From the NCBI GenBank assembly GCA_944387865.1, contig CALXGN010000014.1, forward strand, positions 1 to 64,000: a stretch of DNA of 64,000 bases, given 5' to 3'. Position numbers and translations under genes: made by a program. Positions 7,939-15,646 of this stretch are shown here, one piece after another. This stretch comes from Scatomorpha stercorigallinarum. GTDB taxonomy: Bacteria; Bacillota; Clostridia; Oscillospirales; Oscillospiraceae. Position 1 is the stretch's first letter. Each line of letters begins with the position of its first letter. The notes below the pieces were generated by a model that saw only the letters and a program-made list of their open reading frames with translations, was not told the origin of the DNA and made no database searches.

Positions 7939-8265
7939 TTAGTCAGTTTTCATTTTCAGCACCGTTATGCGGTCGCTGCCAAAGCCGGTGTAGGCCGCCG
8001 CGGCCTCCGTCACGCGCAGCCGCACCGCGGCGGAGCCCGCCCCCTCGCAGACGACGACCACGCCGTTGTCCGAATAGAGCGCGCCCACCTCCCCCACGCC
8101 CTCCACGGCGGAGAGCACGGCCTCCAGCCGGCGCTCCTCCTCCGTGGCGGCGGAGCCCTCCGCGCCGCCCCCGCCGCCGGCGGGGAGCAGCAGCAGCGCG
8201 GTCCCGGCGAGCAGCAGCAACAGCACATAGCGGTTCTTCATCAGCGTCTCCAGCGCCCTGTTCAC
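7939..8265 (-). CDS. spoIIIAG: stage III sporulation protein AG
   Basis: Single-pass membrane protein that forms a large ring in the mother-cell membrane of the feeding-tube channel. The 108-aa protein has a short N-terminal helix, one membrane segment (about residues 13-27) and a small ring-building domain. This is far shorter than the Bacillus protein (about 229 aa), so the beta-triangle insert is missing. It starts with GTG at 8265, preceded by GGAGGT and overlapping the spoIIIAF stop by 4 nt (GTGA). Confidence 0.85.
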   Translation of the reverse strand: MNRALETLMKNRYVLLLLLAGTALLLLPAGGGGGAEGSAATEEERRLEAVLSAVEGVGEVGALYSDNGVVVVCEGAGSAAVRLRVTEAAAAYTGFGSDRITVLKMKTD

Positions 8266-8747
8266 TGCGGCACCTCCCATTCCTGGCGCGAGCGCGGTAT
8301 GCCGAGGTCGGCCTCGATGGCGGCGGCGAGGGCCTCGCTCCGGCCGCCGGGGCAGCACACGCGGCAGCTGCGCGGGACCCAGTAGCCAGCACTGTCCCAT
8401 TCCGCGCGCACGCTCGCCGAACAGCCCGCAAGGCCCAGGGCCTCCGCTTTGTCCAATATATATGCCGCGCACTCCTCCTCTATGACGCCGCGGCTGGATA
8501 AGCGCGCCTCCTCCTGCGCGCCCTCCGCGGCCGCGCGGGCGGCCTCGCCGTAGCCGGAGAGGGCGGAGGAATAGGCGTCGAAGTCCAGCTCCAGGACGGG
8601 CGAGAGCAGCGCGCAGGCCATCACCAGGCCGCAGACGAGGCGCAGCACGCGCTTCACGCGCCCATCCGGGCAGAGGGCCATCGCCGCCGCGCAGATCACC
8701 GCCGCGCCGCAGAGGGCGCGCACCCAGTCCGTGAGCGCGCCCGTCAT
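8262..8747 (-). CDS. spoIIIAF: stage III sporulation protein AF
   Basis: 161 aa; two adjacent membrane helices in the first 50 residues (ALCGAAVICAAAMAL and LVCGLVMACALLSPVLEL) followed by a soluble domain with the C-terminal ring-building fold of SpoIIIAF. It starts with an ATG that overlaps the spoIIIAE stop (ATGA) and ends overlapping spoIIIAG. The long open frame upstream in the same frame is a GC-rich shadow of spoIIIAE. Confidence 0.86.
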   Translation of the reverse strand: MTGALTDWVRALCGAAVICAAAMALCPDGRVKRVLRLVCGLVMACALLSPVLELDFDAYSSALSGYGEAARAAAEGAQEEARLSSRGVIEEECAAYILDKAEALGLAGCSASVRAEWDSAGYWVPRSCRVCCPGGRSEALAAAIEADLGIPRSRQEWEVPQ

Positions 8748-9817
8748 GCCGCCACCGTCCTCACCAGCGAGGCCACGGCGATGAACAGCATCAGCGCCGC
8801 CGCCCCCACCACGCCCAGCACCATGCCGAAGGCCCCGCCGAGGGTGGAGATGAGCTTCGGCAGCCGCCCGGGGGCGAAGCCGGCGGCCAGGGCCGCGGCC
8901 AGCTTGTACATCAGGTACTGCATGCCGAGCGCGATGAAGGGCGAGAGGCACACGGCGGCCGCCGCCACCATCCCCAGCGAGCCGACGGCGCTTTTGATGA
9001 GCCCCGCGCCGGCCACCACGGTGCCGGCGGCGTCGGAGATGATGCCGCCCACCACGGGCAGGGCGGTGGAGATGGCGCTCTTGGCCGCGCGCAGCGTGAC
9101 GGCGTCCGCCGCGCCGCTCACCGCCCCCGTGAGGGAGAGATAGGCCGTGAAGGCCGTCATGATGAGCGTGGTGGCGCTGACGGCCAACCATTTGAGTACG
9201 CCGGCGGCGCTCTCGGCGGCGGCGCTGCCCGTGGCCGCCTGGGCCACCGCCGCGGCCATATATATGTACACCAGCGGGATGATGACAGCGCGCGCGGCGG
9301 TGATGAGCACGTCCATGAAGAGCGCCGTGGCCGCGTATTTGGCCGCCGCCGAGGTGACGGCCCCGCCCGCCGCGGCCGCCGCCGTCAGCGAGGGCAGCAG
9401 CGCGTGGGAAAACGTGTTCAGCTCGCCCAGCGCCTCCGCCCCGGCGGTGATGAAGGTGCGCGCGTCGCCAAGGGCGACGGCCGCCACGGCCAGCACGCCG
9501 CCCAGCGTCACATAGCCCGCCGCCTCGCCGCCGGCCACGGCCTCCACCGCCGCGCAGAGCAGCGCCGCGCAGAGCAGGGCCGCCGCGCTGCGCACGGCGG
9601 GCGACACCAGCTCCTTCGCCCGCTCCAGCGCCGCCTCCCACAGCCGCGAGAGCATCCCCTCCGGCTGCGCGGCGGACTCCAGGGCGCTGCCGCCCACGAT
9701 ATCGCGCGCCGCTTCCGGCAGGGCCTCCTCCACGGCGGAGGCGCCGTAGTCCGCCGCCGCGGCGGGCACGGAGAGCAGCAGCGCCGCCATCAGCAGCGCG
9801 GATAAACAGCGAAGCAT
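8744..9817 (-). CDS. spoIIIAE: stage III sporulation protein AE
   Basis: Polytopic membrane protein of the SpoIIIA secretion complex, 357 aa. A signal-like N-terminus (MLRCLSALLMAALLLS) is followed by about seven hydrophobic segments rich in Ala and Gly; the segment TAFTAYLSLTGAVSGAADAV is characteristic of SpoIIIAE. The start at 9817 lies just after a run of nine G residues (minus strand, 9824-9832). This could serve as an unusual ribosome-binding site and is also a place where length errors occur. Confidence 0.87.
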   Translation of the reverse strand: MLRCLSALLMAALLLSVPAAAADYGASAVEEALPEAARDIVGGSALESAAQPEGMLSRLWEAALERAKELVSPAVRSAAALLCAALLCAAVEAVAGGEAAGYVTLGGVLAVAAVALGDARTFITAGAEALGELNTFSHALLPSLTAAAAAGGAVTSAAAKYAATALFMDVLITAARAVIIPLVYIYMAAAVAQAATGSAAAESAAGVLKWLAVSATTLIMTAFTAYLSLTGAVSGAADAVTLRAAKSAISTALPVVGGIISDAAGTVVAGAGLIKSAVGSLGMVAAAAVCLSPFIALGMQYLMYKLAAALAAGFAPGRLPKLISTLGGAFGMVLGVVGAAALMLFIAVASLVRTVAA

Positions 9818-9834
9818 GTCCCGCCCCCCCCCTT

Positions 9835-10227
9835 TCAGCCGCCAAGTATGCTTTCCACCGTGTCCAGCAGCGCTGTGAGCAGCGGCAGCGCCGTCCACAG
9901 CGCGGCTATGGCCCCCGCCAGCTCGACGGCCGAGCCCAGCGCGCCGCTGCCGGCGTCGCGGCACTCGTCCGCCGCCAGCCGGCAGACGACGCCGATGGCC
10001 GCGCACTTCATCACCGGCGCGAGCAGCGCCCCGCTCAGCCCGGAGAGCTCCCGCGCCCGCGCGAGCACCTCCCCCACGCCGTCCATCAGCCCCAGGGCGG
10101 CGGCCAGCACGGCCGCGCAGCCGGCGATGGCCAGGCAGAGGGCGATCTCCGCGTTGTGCCGCCGCAGCAGCTGCGCGAGCAGCGCCGCGCAGACGCCGCC
10201 CGCCGCCAGACGCACCGCCAGCTCCAT
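9835..10227 (-). CDS. spoIIIAD: stage III sporulation protein AD
   Basis: 130-aa membrane protein with three to four helices. It overlaps the stop of spoIIIAC by one nucleotide and is followed by spoIIIAE. It belongs to the small export-apparatus-like subunits of the SpoIIIA complex (SpoIIIAC/AD resemble FliQ-type proteins). Composition is extremely Ala/Leu rich. Confidence 0.85.
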   Translation of the reverse strand: MELAVRLAAGGVCAALLAQLLRRHNAEIALCLAIAGCAAVLAAALGLMDGVGEVLARARELSGLSGALLAPVMKCAAIGVVCRLAADECRDAGSGALGSAVELAGAIAALWTALPLLTALLDTVESILGG

Positions 10228-10421
10228 CAGAAGGCGAAGAGGTCGCGGATGAGCTCAAATAGCTCGCTCACCTTCTGCACCACCAGCAGCAGCACGATCA
10301 CCAGCCCGGTGATGGTCACCATCAGCGCCTGCTCCTCGCGGCCCGAGCGCGTGAGCAGTATGTTCAGCACGGCGACGAGGATGCCCACCGCCGCCACCTT
10401 GAAGATCAGTTCTACCTGCAT
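10227..10421 (-). CDS. spoIIIAC: stage III sporulation protein AC
   Basis: 64 aa, two hydrophobic helices (about residues 5-24 and 32-52) typical of SpoIIIAC: begins MQVELIFKVAAVGILVAVLN. Normal family length (about 65-68 aa). Starts 15 nt after spoIIIAB. Confidence 0.9.
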   Translation of the reverse strand: MQVELIFKVAAVGILVAVLNILLTRSGREEQALMVTITGLVIVLLLVVQKVSELFELIRDLFAF

Positions 10422-10436
10422 GTCCTCTCCCGTCCT

Positions 10437-10937
10437 TCAGTACAGCATGATGGCCGCAATCAGCCCCAGGGCCAGCCCCGCCCCGGCGTAGAGCCTGTGC
10501 CCGTTCTCCGCGCGCGCCCGCTCCTCCTCCGCCAGGCGGGCGAGGGCCTCCACTCCCCGCGAGAGGGCCGCGAGCTGCTCGTCCGCGCCGTAGCGCCCCA
10601 GGCTGCGCCCCGCCGCCAGCAGGGCCTCCAGCGCCGGCGGCGCGAGCGGCAGCGTGCGCGCCGCCGCGTCCCAGATCTCCGCCACCTCCCGCTCGCCCAG
10701 GGCCCCCAGCCCGGCGGCGAAGAGGGCGAAAAAGCCCCTCGCCTCCGGCGGCCCGGCGCGCGCGAGGCGCTCCGCCGCCCGGTCCACGCGCTCCATGCGC
10801 GCGACCTCCCCGCGCAGCAGCTCGAGCGCGGAGGCCAGCGCGGCCGTCAGGCGGCAGCGCCGCGTAAGCTCCCGCGAGCGCTCCACCCCGCCCGCCAGGC
10901 CCGCTATCGCCAGCAGCAGCGCGCCCAGGGCCCTCAT
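10437..10937 (-). CDS. spoIIIAB: stage III sporulation protein AB
   Basis: 166 aa: an N-terminal membrane helix (LGALLLAIAGLAGG), a helical soluble middle and a second helix at the C-terminus (GAGLALGLIAAIML). SpoIIIAB is thought to be the GspF-like platform next to the SpoIIIAA ATPase. The ATG overlaps the spoIIIAA stop codon (ATGA). Confidence 0.87.
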   Translation of the reverse strand: MRALGALLLAIAGLAGGVERSRELTRRCRLTAALASALELLRGEVARMERVDRAAERLARAGPPEARGFFALFAAGLGALGEREVAEIWDAAARTLPLAPPALEALLAAGRSLGRYGADEQLAALSRGVEALARLAEEERARAENGHRLYAGAGLALGLIAAIMLY

Positions 10938-11824
10938 GGCGCGCCAGCCGCCTTCACTTCATACTCCCGCGTCCCGTCCGGGCGCCTGCGGACGGCCACG
11001 AAGCGGCGGAAAACGCCCTCGTCCAGCAGCCGGCGGTAGAGCGCCCGCCGGCGCAGTCCCGCAAGGCCCTCCGCGTGGGCCGTGGCGAGCACGGCCACGC
11101 CGCAGCCCGCCGCCGACAGCACGGCCTCCACGTCCTCCGGGGCGGTGATCTCGTCCATCGCCAGCACCGTGGGCGACATGCTGCGTATGAGCATCAGCGC
11201 CGCGGCGGCCTTGGGCGCGCCGGACATCACGTCCGTGCGCGGCCCCAGGTCGAAGCCGCCTTCCAGGCCGCCGGCGACCTCGGCGCGCTCGTCCGCCACG
11301 GCCACGCGCTCCCCGCGCACTGAGAGCAGCCGCACCAGCTCCCGCAGCAGCGTGGTCTTGCCCGCCCCGGGCGGGGAGACGATGAGCGTGTCGCAAAATA
11401 CGCCCTCCAGCAGCGCCTTTTTTATCCCGTCGGCGCAGCCGCAGCGCTCGCGCGCGATGCGTATGGCCGCCGAGCGGGCGCGCAGCAGCTCCACGCGCCC
11501 CGCGGCGTCCAGCGCCGCCTCGCCGCAGACGCCGAGCCTCCCCCCGCCCGGCAGCGGCACATATCCCGCACGCAGCCCGGCGAGGGCCGTGTGCGCGCTG
11601 CCGTGCGTGGCCGCCTCCAGCAGCGAGGCGAGGTCCTCCGGCGTCACGGCGCGCGTACCGAGCGTTCGCTCGCCGCCCGGCAGCAGCACGGCCGGCGGAT
11701 GGCCGCAGCGCAGGCGTATCTCCTCCGCCGCGGCCCGCTCGGCGTCCCGCAGGGCCAGCACGCCGCCCCTTATGTCCCGCGGCAGCAGGGCCGCCGCGCT
11801 TTCAAAGCTGTCCTTCCCTTTCAT
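10934..11824 (-). CDS. spoIIIAA: stage III sporulation ATPase AA
   Basis: Secretion-type ATPase of the SpoIIIA-SpoIIQ complex, 296 aa. Walker A PPGAGKTTLL (about residues 152-161) and Walker B VLAMDEIT (about 218-225) are intact. First gene of the operon; no good ribosome-binding site is visible before the ATG at 11824, so the true start could be slightly internal, or translation may be weak. Transcription is expected to need the mother-cell factor SigE, but I do not see a convincing SigE promoter in the 100-nt divergent gap. Unlike in Bacillus, efp is not adjacent. Confidence 0.9.
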   Translation of the reverse strand: MKGKDSFESAAALLPRDIRGGVLALRDAERAAAEEIRLRCGHPPAVLLPGGERTLGTRAVTPEDLASLLEAATHGSAHTALAGLRAGYVPLPGGGRLGVCGEAALDAAGRVELLRARSAAIRIARERCGCADGIKKALLEGVFCDTLIVSPPGAGKTTLLRELVRLLSVRGERVAVADERAEVAGGLEGGFDLGPRTDVMSGAPKAAAALMLIRSMSPTVLAMDEITAPEDVEAVLSAAGCGVAVLATAHAEGLAGLRRRALYRRLLDEGVFRRFVAVRRRPDGTREYEVKAAGAP

Positions 11825-11867
11825 GTGGACAATCTATTCGCCCGCCGCGGGCGGTAGAACATTGCCC

Positions 11868-11896
11868 TTGCGCCCGCAGGCAAATCGTGCTAAAAT
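11868..11896 (+). promoter_or_regulatory. putative promoter of the 11927 gene
   Basis: TTGCGC (11868-11873), 17-nt spacer, TAAAAT (11891-11896), with a GGAGG site at 11912-11916 ahead of the ATG at 11927. Confidence 0.55.
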
Positions 11897-11926
11897 ACTC
11901 AAAAAAGAGCACGGAGGTCCTCGGCA

Positions 11927-12403
11927 ATGGATAACCTTCCCATGAAGATCATGTATTTCGCCCTGCTCGCCATGGCGGGCTGGGTCTACTTTTACATCTG
12001 TGTGCGTCAGCTGGTGTTCGACTTCACGGTCGGCTACCGGCTGATAAAGGTCTTTGACGGCGTGAAGGAGGACGTGTTCGCCGCGCAGGGCGCGCGCCGG
12101 CTGAACACCATCTCCGTCATCATGTGGGCTATCATCTGCGCCGGCTTCCTCTGGCTGGTGATACACTTTGCCGCCACTTACCTCATCGTCGGCTTCGCCG
12201 TGGGCGCGCTGGGCGCGCTGGCCATGTATTCGAAGCGCCTGGGGCCGCGCACGCGCTATAACTTCGAGGCCTTCTGCCGCACCTACTGCCGCTTCTGCAC
12301 GGACGACGCCCTGCGCCAGGCGATGGCCAACTGCGACGTGCCGAAGATGCACGCCGCGCTGAAGGCCCTGGGCAGCCCGCTGCGCTTCGAGTTCATCAAC
12401 TGA
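11927..12403 (+). CDS. small membrane protein of unknown function
   Basis: 158 aa that I do not assign to a family. Three hydrophobic stretches can be seen: residues about 7-24 (MYFALLAMAGWVYFYIC), 63-80 and 83-98, followed by a cytoplasmic-looking C-terminal third with three cysteines (FCRTYCRFCTDD). It has its own promoter, ribosome-binding site and downstream terminator, so it is a single-gene unit. It is divergent from the spoIIIA operon and shares its upstream gap; a link to sporulation would be speculation. Confidence 0.75.
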   Translation: MDNLPMKIMYFALLAMAGWVYFYICVRQLVFDFTVGYRLIKVFDGVKEDVFAAQGARRLNTISVIMWAIICAGFLWLVIHFAATYLIVGFAVGALGALAMYSKRLGPRTRYNFEAFCRTYCRFCTDDALRQAMANCDVPKMHAALKALGSPLRFEFIN

Positions 12404-12436
12404 GCGTGCCGGCGGCGCGGATATCACAGGCAGCAA

Positions 12437-12469
12437 AGCCGCGGAACTCTCTCCGCGGCTTTTGTTTTT
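12437..12469 (+). terminator. intrinsic terminator
   Basis: AGCCGCGG (12437-12444) pairs perfectly with CCGCGGCT (12453-12460), followed by TTTGTTTTT. Confidence 0.88.
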
Positions 12470-12559
12470 AACTGTGCCCCAGCCGGCGCCCTTTTCCGCT
12501 TGCCGCGCCCGTGGCCGTCGCGGTATAATGGTGGAAAAACACGAACGGAGGCGCAGCAC

Positions 12560-13060
12560 ATGCCCGAGGGGATCATCATCAGGCCGTACACGGCCGCCGA
12601 CGTGCCGCAGATGGCGGAGATCTGGAACGAGGTCGTGCGCGACGGCGTGGCCTTCCCGCAGACGGAGGAGCTGGGCGCGGCGGAGGCGGCGGAGTTTTTC
12701 GCCGCGCAGTCGCACTGCGGCGTGGCGGTGGACACAGCCGGCGGCGCGCTGCTGGGCATGTACATCCTGCACCCGAACAACGTCGGCCGCTGCGGGCACA
12801 TCGCCAACGCCAGCTACGCCGTGGCCTCCGCCAGCCGCGGGAGGCACATCGGCGGCGCGCTGGTGGAGGACAGCCTGGCGCAGGCGCGCTCGCTGGGCTT
12901 CCGGCTGATGCAGTTCAACGCCGTGGTGGACGCGAACACACACGCGCGCCATCTCTACGAGCGCCTCGGCTTCCGCCCCCTGGGCCGCATCCCCGGCGGT
13001 TTCCTGATGAAGGACGGGCACTATGAGGATATCTGGCTCTACTACATCGAGCTGAGGTAA
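12560..13060 (+). CDS. GNAT-family N-acetyltransferase
   Basis: 166 aa from the ATG at 12560, which has CGGAGG 8 nt upstream; a longer frame to 12500 lacks a site. The protein begins IIIRPYTAADVPQMAEIWNEV, typical of GNAT strand/helix 1, has the acetyl-CoA loop region SRGRHIGGALVEDSL (about residues 91-105; consensus Q/RxxGxG/A) and the C-terminal ARHLYERLGFRPLGRIPGGF. It resembles the phosphinothricin/amino-acid acetyltransferase-like branch, but the substrate is unknown. Stand-alone gene. Confidence 0.88.
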   Translation: MPEGIIIRPYTAADVPQMAEIWNEVVRDGVAFPQTEELGAAEAAEFFAAQSHCGVAVDTAGGALLGMYILHPNNVGRCGHIANASYAVASASRGRHIGGALVEDSLAQARSLGFRLMQFNAVVDANTHARHLYERLGFRPLGRIPGGFLMKDGHYEDIWLYYIELR

Positions 13061-13549
13061 ACGCTGCGCACAGCGCTGAGGGGAAGGCCCCCGCAATGGG
13101 GGCCAGTGCCACCCCATTTCTTTGGTCTTGCCCAAAGAAACGGGAGTGGCGCCCCAAAGAAAAACGGCGGCCAACGGCCGCAGGTATTTGCGCTGTGCGC
13201 CTCACCGACGGAAGCCTTTCGGTAAACCGGGCCGCAGGCAGGTGCCTCCAGGCGCAGCCTGGCTTCGCTTCGCTCGCGGCACTGTCAATCATAATCCCGT
13301 CAGCGGCGCGAGCGTAAGCGAAGCCAACCGCGGTCGGCGGCGAGCAAAGCCATCCGATGACGGGATGACCACCCGAAAGTCAGTCACCACCCGGACTAAC
13401 AAGCAGATTTTACGTACCGACAAGCACCAAAGCGGTTTTCTCTTTGGAGTCTGAGGGGTTCTTTTTGACAAGGCAAAAAGAAATCCCTCAGAATTGGGTC
13501 GCAGGGGCTTTCGCCCCTGCACCCCGCCTGCGGCCATTGGCCGCGGCAG
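13061..13549. repeat. palindrome-rich non-coding stretch, possible dispersed intergenic element
   Basis: About 490 nt without a convincing gene. It contains a series of inverted repeats: GGCCCCC/GGGGGCC (13086-13104); TTTCTTTGG/CCAAAGAAA (13117-13140); a compound hairpin TCTGAGGG + TTCTTTTTG / CAAAAAGAA + CCCTCAGA (13450-13492, 17 paired bases); and GCAGGGGC/GCCCCTGC (13501-13520). Between them are weaker mirrored motifs (cttcgcttcgctcgc near 13263 against gcgagcgtaagcgaag near 13308; cccgtca / tgacggg near 13298 and 13358). The open frames here have no ribosome-binding site and an odd Arg/Pro/Thr-rich composition. It lies at the 3' ends of two converging genes (GNAT and M56). Confidence 0.55.
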
Positions 13550-15058
13550 TCAACTGCCGCCAAACTCCTCCGGGAGGATCTCCACCGTGCCGTTGTGGCG
13601 GCCGAGGGAGGCTTTCTGGACGCCATCTATGCCCAGCTCGGCGCTGGCGTAGGACACGGTGAGCTCCATCACGTCGGTCAGGCCCTCGACGGCCATGCCG
13701 TCCTCCGTGCGGTAGATGCGCAGCGTCCCGGCGCAGCTGCCGGAGAGGCGCAGCGGAGAATAGCGCGTGTCCTCCGGGTAGTTTATCAGCGCCTCGAACG
13801 CGCCCCCTCCGCTGTGCAGCTCGATGCCGCCGTCCCGGTCGAGCACGGCATACTCGATATCCGCGGCGGAGACGCTCTGCGCCCAGCCGTCGCTCTCCAC
13901 GCTGAGCTCCGCGCGCCCCGGCCCGGGCCTGAAGACGAAGCGGCTGCTGTAGCGCGTTTCGAGCACGAGCCCGCCGGGGCCCTCCGCGCTGACGCTCTCC
14001 AGGCAGGCAAACAGCTCCATGTCCCCGCCGGCCTCGCCGTTTTCATATGTCAACTGCGCGCCGCCGCCGTTTTCCAGCGTGAAGCTCCCGCCGCGCACGC
14101 TGACCGACGCGGTGCCCTGCGCGTCCGCTGGCGGGTCCGTGAGGAAGAACACGGCCGCCAGCAGGCAGAGCAGCGCGCCCAGGACGCCCAGCCAGACGGC
14201 GGGGCGCTTATAGTCCAGCGCGCGCTTCACGCGCTGGCGCACGCCCGTCTCGCCGAAGGCCAGCGGCGCGAAGCCCCGCCGCGGCGCGCTGCACTTCAGC
14301 AGCGCGGCTGCGTAATCCGCCCGCCCCTCGGGCGTGAGGTCCTTCACCACCCGCTCGTCGCAGGCCAGCTCCACATCGCGGCAGAACAGCGCCCAGCAGA
14401 GCCACATCAGCGGGTCGTACCAGTGCAGGCTGAGCAGCAGCCAGCCCAGCGCCTTCGCCAGATGGTCGCCGCGGCGGATGTGCGCGCGCTCGTGCGCCGT
14501 CACCAGCTCGCGCTCGCGCGCGTCCAGCTCGGCGGGGAGGTATATCCGCGGCCGCGCGAGCCCAAAGACGAAGGGCGAGGGGGCGAATTCGCTCACATAC
14601 ACGCCTCCGGCCTCCTTCACGGCCGTGCGCAGCCGCCTCCGCAGCCTCAGGGCCGAGGCCCCCGCCCACAGCAGCATGGCCGCCGCGCCCAGCGCCCAGA
14701 CGGCGCCGGCGGCGTACACCGCCACGTACAGCGGGTTGACGCTGGCGTGTGGGTCCGCCGCGAAGGCCTCGCCCAGCGCGGGGTTCACCGCCGCGTCGAT
14801 GAGCGGCACGCCGCTGTCGATCGCCGGCCGGACGGCATAGCGCACCGTGTCCGGGCTCAGCGTCTCCGCGCTGGGGATGAGGCTGAGGGCGCTCTCCAAT
14901 GTGAACGGCAGGCAGAGCCGCAGCGCCAGCACGCCCCAGAGGGCGCAGGCCGTCCAGCGCGGGGCGCGGCGCAGCAGCGCGCGCGAAAGCAGCACCGCCA
15001 GCGCCAGGAGATCGGCGGCGATGCCCATATTCAGCACTTTCAGGAACACCTCAGACAT
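13550..15058 (-). CDS. M56-family (BlaR1/MecR1-like) membrane metallopeptidase
   Basis: Sensor/antirepressor-type protease. The 502-aa protein has N-terminal membrane helices, a zinc-peptidase motif HERAH (in VTAHERAHIRRGDHL, about residue 195) with downstream ELACDERV, a further helix near residue 288 (AVWLGVLGALLCLLAAVFFL) and an external C-terminal domain of about 200 residues. The C-terminal part does not look like the penicillin-binding sensor of BlaR1 (no SxxK/SxN/KTG pattern noticed), so the signal is probably not a beta-lactam. The ATG at 15058 is preceded by AGGAAGGGG; it overlaps the end of the BlaI-like gene by 8 nt. An in-frame TTG at 15064 is less likely. Confidence 0.87.
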   Translation of the reverse strand: MSEVFLKVLNMGIAADLLALAVLLSRALLRRAPRWTACALWGVLALRLCLPFTLESALSLIPSAETLSPDTVRYAVRPAIDSGVPLIDAAVNPALGEAFAADPHASVNPLYVAVYAAGAVWALGAAAMLLWAGASALRLRRRLRTAVKEAGGVYVSEFAPSPFVFGLARPRIYLPAELDARERELVTAHERAHIRRGDHLAKALGWLLLSLHWYDPLMWLCWALFCRDVELACDERVVKDLTPEGRADYAAALLKCSAPRRGFAPLAFGETGVRQRVKRALDYKRPAVWLGVLGALLCLLAAVFFLTDPPADAQGTASVSVRGGSFTLENGGGAQLTYENGEAGGDMELFACLESVSAEGPGGLVLETRYSSRFVFRPGPGRAELSVESDGWAQSVSAADIEYAVLDRDGGIELHSGGGAFEALINYPEDTRYSPLRLSGSCAGTLRIYRTEDGMAVEGLTDVMELTVSYASAELGIDGVQKASLGRHNGTVEILPEEFGGS

Positions 15059-15422
15059 CGGCAAGCCCCTTCCTGTACTCCTCGATCATCCGTTCCGCCT
15101 CCTCCAGCTCCGCGGCGGTAACGCCCTTCCGCCGGGCAAAGGCGGCGATAAAGCCCGGCAGCGAGCCGCCGAAGCGCTTTTCCAGCAGCTCGTCGATCTC
15201 CGCGCACTCGGCCTCCGTGCGCGAGACCAGGCTCGTCACCACGCTGTGCTCGTTCTTCAGCACGCCGCGCTCGGCCAGGCGCCTGATGACCGTATAGGTC
15301 GTGGTCGGCTTCCAGCCCAGCTTTTCGCGGCAGAGGGCCACCAGCTCCCCGCTCCTGACTGGCTCGCGCTCCCAGAGTATCTGGCAGAAGCGGTATTCGC
15401 TCTCAAATATCTTCGGCGGCAT
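15051..15422 (-). CDS. BlaI/MecI/CopY-family transcriptional repressor
   Basis: 123-aa winged-helix repressor. The N-terminal DNA-binding part has ILWEREPVRSGELVALCREK and WKPTTTYTVIRRLAERG (recognition helix around residues 35-52); the C-terminal part is the helical dimer domain that an M56 protease normally cleaves. It is co-transcribed with the M56 gene. A strong inverted repeat overlapping the promoter -10 box upstream indicates autorepression. Confidence 0.9.
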   Translation of the reverse strand: MPPKIFESEYRFCQILWEREPVRSGELVALCREKLGWKPTTTYTVIRRLAERGVLKNEHSVVTSLVSRTEAECAEIDELLEKRFGGSLPGFIAAFARRKGVTAAELEEAERMIEEYRKGLADV

Positions 15423-15438
15423 GTCCTTCTCCCCCTTG

Positions 15439-15489
15439 TCTAATGTGTTAGAGTAAATCTACTCTATCACATTAGAGCCGGACTGTCAA
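15439..15489 (-). promoter_or_regulatory. promoter and operator of the BlaI-M56 operon
   Basis: Minus-strand promoter TTGACA (15484-15489), 17-nt spacer, TAGAGT (15461-15466). An inverted repeat with 17-nt arms (15439-15455 and 15460-15476, 16 of 17 positions complementary, 4-nt spacer) covers the -10 box and start point. Each arm contains a TAATGTG / CACATTA core, as in BlaI/MecI-type operators. Confidence 0.85.
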
Positions 15490-15536
15490 GCCGCCGTGCC
15501 TCGCTCGGGGAAGATGATTTTAGTTAACGCAGGGCA

Positions 15537-15565
15537 TTGTATTCGCCCGCCAAATGTGCTAAACT
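15537..15565 (+). promoter_or_regulatory. putative promoter of the cysteine desulfidase-family gene
   Basis: TTGTAT (15537-15542), 17-nt spacer, TAAACT (15560-15565). A short imperfect hairpin (GGGCGTC...GACGGCGCCC, 15572-15592) lies in the leader. Confidence 0.5.
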
Positions 15566-15646
15566 GTGAAGGGCGTCGAAAGACGGCGCCCTGTGAACGG
15601 TCTGGAATGGAAAACCCTACAAAAATACAAAAGGAGAGCGAAAACC

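Noticed and set aside
8262..10258. Long open frames (over 500 codons) across the spoIIIA region
   Set aside because: They are partly shadows: only the parts from 8747, 9817 and 10227 carry SpoIIIA family features with start codons and overlaps; the rest is Arg/Gly/Ala-rich out-of-frame translation caused by very high GC.
13122..13454. 110-codon open frame in the 13.1-13.5 kb block
   Set aside because: No ribosome-binding site, spans several strong hairpins, unusual Arg/Pro/Thr composition; better explained as a non-coding repeat.
13550..15422. Beta-lactam resistance regulator (BlaR1/BlaI) controlling a beta-lactamase
   Set aside because: No beta-lactamase or penicillin-binding gene is adjacent and the sensor domain lacks visible SxxK/SxN/KTG motifs; called only as M56/BlaI family.
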